Source of the DNA: Buchnera aphidicola (Eriosoma lanigerum)
GTDB taxonomy: Bacteria > Pseudomonadota > Gammaproteobacteria > Enterobacterales > Enterobacteriaceae
Length of the DNA stretch: 64,000 nt
Assembly (NCBI RefSeq): GCF_964059125.1
Contig: NZ_OZ060395.1
Span: 237,080-301,079 of the forward strand
Direction: 5' to 3'
Of this stretch, positions 61,390 through 64,000 are shown in pieces. Made by a program: the position numbers and the translations under genes. Numbering within the stretch: position 1 is the stretch's first letter; the number at the start of each line of letters is the position of its first letter. The notes under the pieces are model-generated. The model was not told the origin of the DNA. It saw nothing but the letters and a program-made list of their open reading frames with translations, and searched no databases.

Positions 61390-62142
61390 ATGAAAGAAAG
61401 AATACAAAAAATTTTATCTAATGCAGGATTTGGATCTAGAAGAAAATTAGAACAAATAATTAAGTCTGGTTTAGTATATATTAATGGGAAAAAAATTATT
61501 ATTACGGATAAAATACAATTTAAAAACATTAAAAATATAATAATAGATAAAAAATCATATTGTTTTAAAAATTATAAAAAAAGTAAAATAAGAGTATTAT
61601 TATATCATAAGCCTATTGGAGAAATTTGTACTCATCATGACCCGAAATCTAGAATAACAGTATTCAATAATTTACCGTCTTTAATTAATGGAAAATGGAT
61701 AAATGTTGGAAGACTGGACATAAATACGAGTGGTTTATTATTATTTACTAATTCTGGAGATTTAGCAAATGCTTTAATGCATCCTAAATTTCAGTTAGAA
61801 AGAGAATATCAAGTTCGTATATTTAATTATTCTAAAAAAAATTTAAATATAGAATTGTTAACTAAAGGAGTAATGTTAAAAGATGGTTTGGCAAAATTTG
61901 ATTTAGTACAAAATATTAGTGGTATAGGAAAAAATAAATGGTTTCGAGTAATAATATCTGAAGGTAGAAATAGAGAAGTCAGACGTATTTGGAGTTCAAT
62001 ACATTGTATTGTTAATAAGTTAATACGTATTCGTTATGGAAATATTATTTTGCCTAAATCTTTAAAACATAAAAATTGGAAAGAACTAAATAATATAGAA
62101 GTACGTAATCTTTGTAAACTAGCACGTGTACATTATGATTAA
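61390..62142 (+). CDS. rluB: 23S rRNA pseudouridine-2605 synthase
   Basis: Modifies U2605 of 23S rRNA in the peptidyl-transferase region. The 250 residues form an N-terminal S4 domain (ERIQKILSNAGFGSRRKLEQIIKSGLVYINGKK) and an RsuA-type catalytic domain with Asp in GRLDINTSGLLLFTNSGDLANALMHP and the NREVRRIW block. It is shorter than E. coli RluB (291) mainly at the C-terminal tail. In E. coli, rluB also lies near trp and sohB, which favours RluB over RluE/RluF. Confidence 0.93.
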   Translation: MKERIQKILSNAGFGSRRKLEQIIKSGLVYINGKKIIITDKIQFKNIKNIIIDKKSYCFKNYKKSKIRVLLYHKPIGEICTHHDPKSRITVFNNLPSLINGKWINVGRLDINTSGLLLFTNSGDLANALMHPKFQLEREYQVRIFNYSKKNLNIELLTKGVMLKDGLAKFDLVQNISGIGKNKWFRVIISEGRNREVRRIWSSIHCIVNKLIRIRYGNIILPKSLKHKNWKELNNIEVRNLCKLARVHYD

Positions 62143-62410
62143 TGTTATTAAAATAAATGTAAAAATACTTTGCTATGAAATTTTTATATATATGTATAAA
62201 TATATACATTTATTTAATTTAATTGAATAAAATTAGGTGATATATGTATGTTTTAATTTTTAATAGCATTTAAAATATAAATGTTTATTTATACTACAAT
62301 TAGTTCAATAATTTAAAACAAATAACATTTTTAATGCTTACATTAATAATTATTATATAATAGTTATTAATTAATTTTAAATATACATGTATTTTATAAT
62401 AATGGTGATT

Positions 62411-63436
62411 ATGGTGAATTTTTTTTATAATTATATTTTATTTATAGCTAAATCTATTACTGTTATGATTTCAATCATAACTACATTTTTTTTGATTAAT
62501 AATTTTACTAAACAAAAAAAAAATCAGGATGGATCGATTAAAATTACTGTTTTAGAAACAAATTTTAATGAAATTAAAAATAATATTTTATTATCAAAAA
62601 TGAGTTTATTAGAAAAAAAAATATGGAAAAAAGAGGAGAAACAAAGAATAAAAAATAAAATAAATAAAGAAAAATTGGAAGTAAAAAATAATATTAAAAT
62701 TAATAAGCCAACTTTATATGTATTAGATTTTAAAGGGAGTATACAAGCTAAGGAAGTGTCTAATTTAAGAAAAGAAATTTCTGCTATCATTTCTGTAGCA
62801 CAAAAAAATGATGAAGTATTATTAAGATTAGAAAGCTCTGGAGGTGTAGTACATGGTTATGGATTAGCGGCTTCACAACTAGAAAGATTAAAAAAAGAAA
62901 ATATTTATTTAACTATTGTAGTAGATAAAATTGCTGCTAGTGGTGGCTATATGATGGCATGTGTAGCTAATCATATAGTTGCTGCTCCATTTGCTATTAT
63001 TGGATCAATTGGTGTAGTATCACAATTTCCTAATTTTAATAAATTATTAAAAAAAAATAATATAGATATTGAGTTGCATACAGCTGGAATTCATAAAAGA
63101 AACATAACCATGTTTGGAGAAAATACTGAATTAGGAAGAAAAAAATTATGTGATGATTTAGAACAAACACATATTTTATTTAAAAATTTTATACAAAGTA
63201 TGAGACCAAGTTTAAATATTAATTCTGTTGCAAATGGAGATCATTGGTTTGGTTCAATAGCATTAGAAAAAAAATTAATAGATAGTATTAATACAAGTGA
63301 TGACGTTATTTTTTCTAAAAAAAATAAGTTTCAAATTATAAAAATTCAATATTGCAGAAATAAAAAATATTTTGATTTTTGTTTTAACGGTATAATTAAT
63401 TATATTTTTAAAATATATAATAAATTATTTTTATAA
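62411..63436 (+). CDS. sohB: Inner-membrane serine protease SohB
   Basis: Signal-peptide-peptidase-A-like (S49) protease anchored in the inner membrane; a multicopy suppressor of degP in E. coli. I prefer ATG 62411 (MVNFFYNYILFIAK, aligning with MELLSEYGLFLAK) over ATGs at 62387 and 62402; it gives 341 residues (E. coli 349). There is one N-terminal membrane helix, a Lys-rich linker, then VLRLESSGG-type LLRLESSGGVVHGYGLAASQL, catalytic Ser in KIAASGGYMMA, IGSIGVVSQFPNF and catalytic Lys in HKRN. It complements DegP and LepB in envelope proteolysis. Confidence 0.94.
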   Translation: MVNFFYNYILFIAKSITVMISIITTFFLINNFTKQKKNQDGSIKITVLETNFNEIKNNILLSKMSLLEKKIWKKEEKQRIKNKINKEKLEVKNNIKINKPTLYVLDFKGSIQAKEVSNLRKEISAIISVAQKNDEVLLRLESSGGVVHGYGLAASQLERLKKENIYLTIVVDKIAASGGYMMACVANHIVAAPFAIIGSIGVVSQFPNFNKLLKKNNIDIELHTAGIHKRNITMFGENTELGRKKLCDDLEQTHILFKNFIQSMRPSLNINSVANGDHWFGSIALEKKLIDSINTSDDVIFSKKNKFQIIKIQYCRNKKYFDFCFNGIINYIFKIYNKLFL

Positions 63437-64000
63437 ATATTTAATATTATAAATGTATAAAAAAACAAAGTAATTTATTATCTTTATTTATTTTTCACTT
63501 GGTATTACATGATACAAAAATATGTAATGATATTTATCAAATTGTTATTAAAAATATAGTTTTTGTACTTTTCTTGTATAAAAGATTATATTTTGATAAA
63601 AATCTTAAAAATTAATGTTAATTAGTAAACATAATAAATATTAGCAACAATATACTGTATAAACATAAATTATTTCATATATAAAATATATATATTAAAC
63701 CAATGATGCGAAACATGTACAATTAATTTATATTATACTTACTCATAAAAAATTAATTTTAAATATTTGAATAATATTTAAATATTAGAATTGAGATAAA
63801 AATAAAAAATATATCAACTAGAAGAAATATAGATAATTATTAATTTAATACATCGTATTATTTGTAATAGATATTTATTGGAAATCAATATATAATTAAT
63901 TTATATTATATAATATAATTAAATTATATAAATAATCAATAAATTATAAAATTTTTTTTTTGTTTTTATAAAATTATTTTTGTATAATTAATAAAAATTA
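63437..64000. other. Gene-free right end of the window
   Basis: About 560 bases after sohB, A+T-rich, without readable frame or RNA. In E. coli and other Buchnera the next gene towards the right is topA; its start is not reached here. Confidence 0.5.

Overview
This is a very A+T-rich, slowly decaying bacterial chromosome segment (roughly 80% A+T by eye in genes, near 90% between genes). It comes from an obligate insect endosymbiont, almost certainly Buchnera aphidicola of aphids or a very close relative. Almost every protein aligns with an Escherichia coli counterpart in enterobacterial gene order. Typical Buchnera hallmarks are present: a 16S rRNA gene split from 23S/5S, a chromosomal trpDCBA cluster without trpE/trpG, flhB-flhA as the only flagellar genes, and no mobile elements, prophage, CRISPR arrays or regulators other than H-NS. 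I identify organism and genes by recalled family resemblance, not by a search.

Layout. 1-6.7 kb: ilvI (cut by the left edge), apbE, degP, dapD and map. 7.1-19 kb: the translation and envelope block rpsB-tsf-pyrH-frr, a 1.3-kb empty gap where dxr and uppS are expected, then bamA, fabZ, rnhB and dnaE; skp and the lpx genes are gone. 19-26.3 kb: proS, flhB-flhA, argS. 26.4-30.7 kb: an orphan rrs-tRNA-Ile-tRNA-Ala operon with promoter, boxA and RNase III-type stem, then gloB, rnhA/dnaQ and tRNA-Asp. 30.9-38.4 kb: gpt, grpE, rnfH, smpB, tadA, acpS and the leftward lepA-lepB-rnc-era cluster. 39-49.7 kb: mnmA, purB, fabI, rnb, a MarC-family gene, lipB-lipA, pyrF, ribA. 50.5-55.3 kb: hns, cls, yciA, yciB, yciC. 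55.4-59.8 kb: trpD-trpC(F)-trpB-trpA. 60.3-63.4 kb: an EamA-type transporter, rluB and sohB, then a gene-free right end.

How the genes work together. The set is a minimal housekeeping kit: replication and proofreading (dnaE, dnaQ), RNase H, translation and rescue (rpsB, tsf, frr, lepA, smpB, argS, proS, tadA, mnmA), RNA processing (rnc, rnb, rluB, era), fatty acid, lipoate and cardiolipin synthesis (fabZ, fabI, acpS, lipA, lipB, cls) and a thin envelope quality system (bamA, degP, lepB, sohB). Genes that serve the host are ilvI, dapD and trpDCBA, for essential amino acids.

I found no undescribed gene system. The more interesting signal is decay inside genes that still look open. TrpD has lost conserved substrate-binding residues (KHGNR to KHCNS, and an Arg to Thr). 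RNase III has Asn where E. coli has the metal ligand Asp114. ProRS seems to lack its editing-domain lysine, and RNase HII has GCG instead of GRG. In several genes a homopolymer indel appears to have moved a terminus: apbE start, lipB end, trpB/trpA and trpD/trpC overlaps, era end. The loss of dxr and uppS from the frr-bamA interval is the main gene-content oddity.
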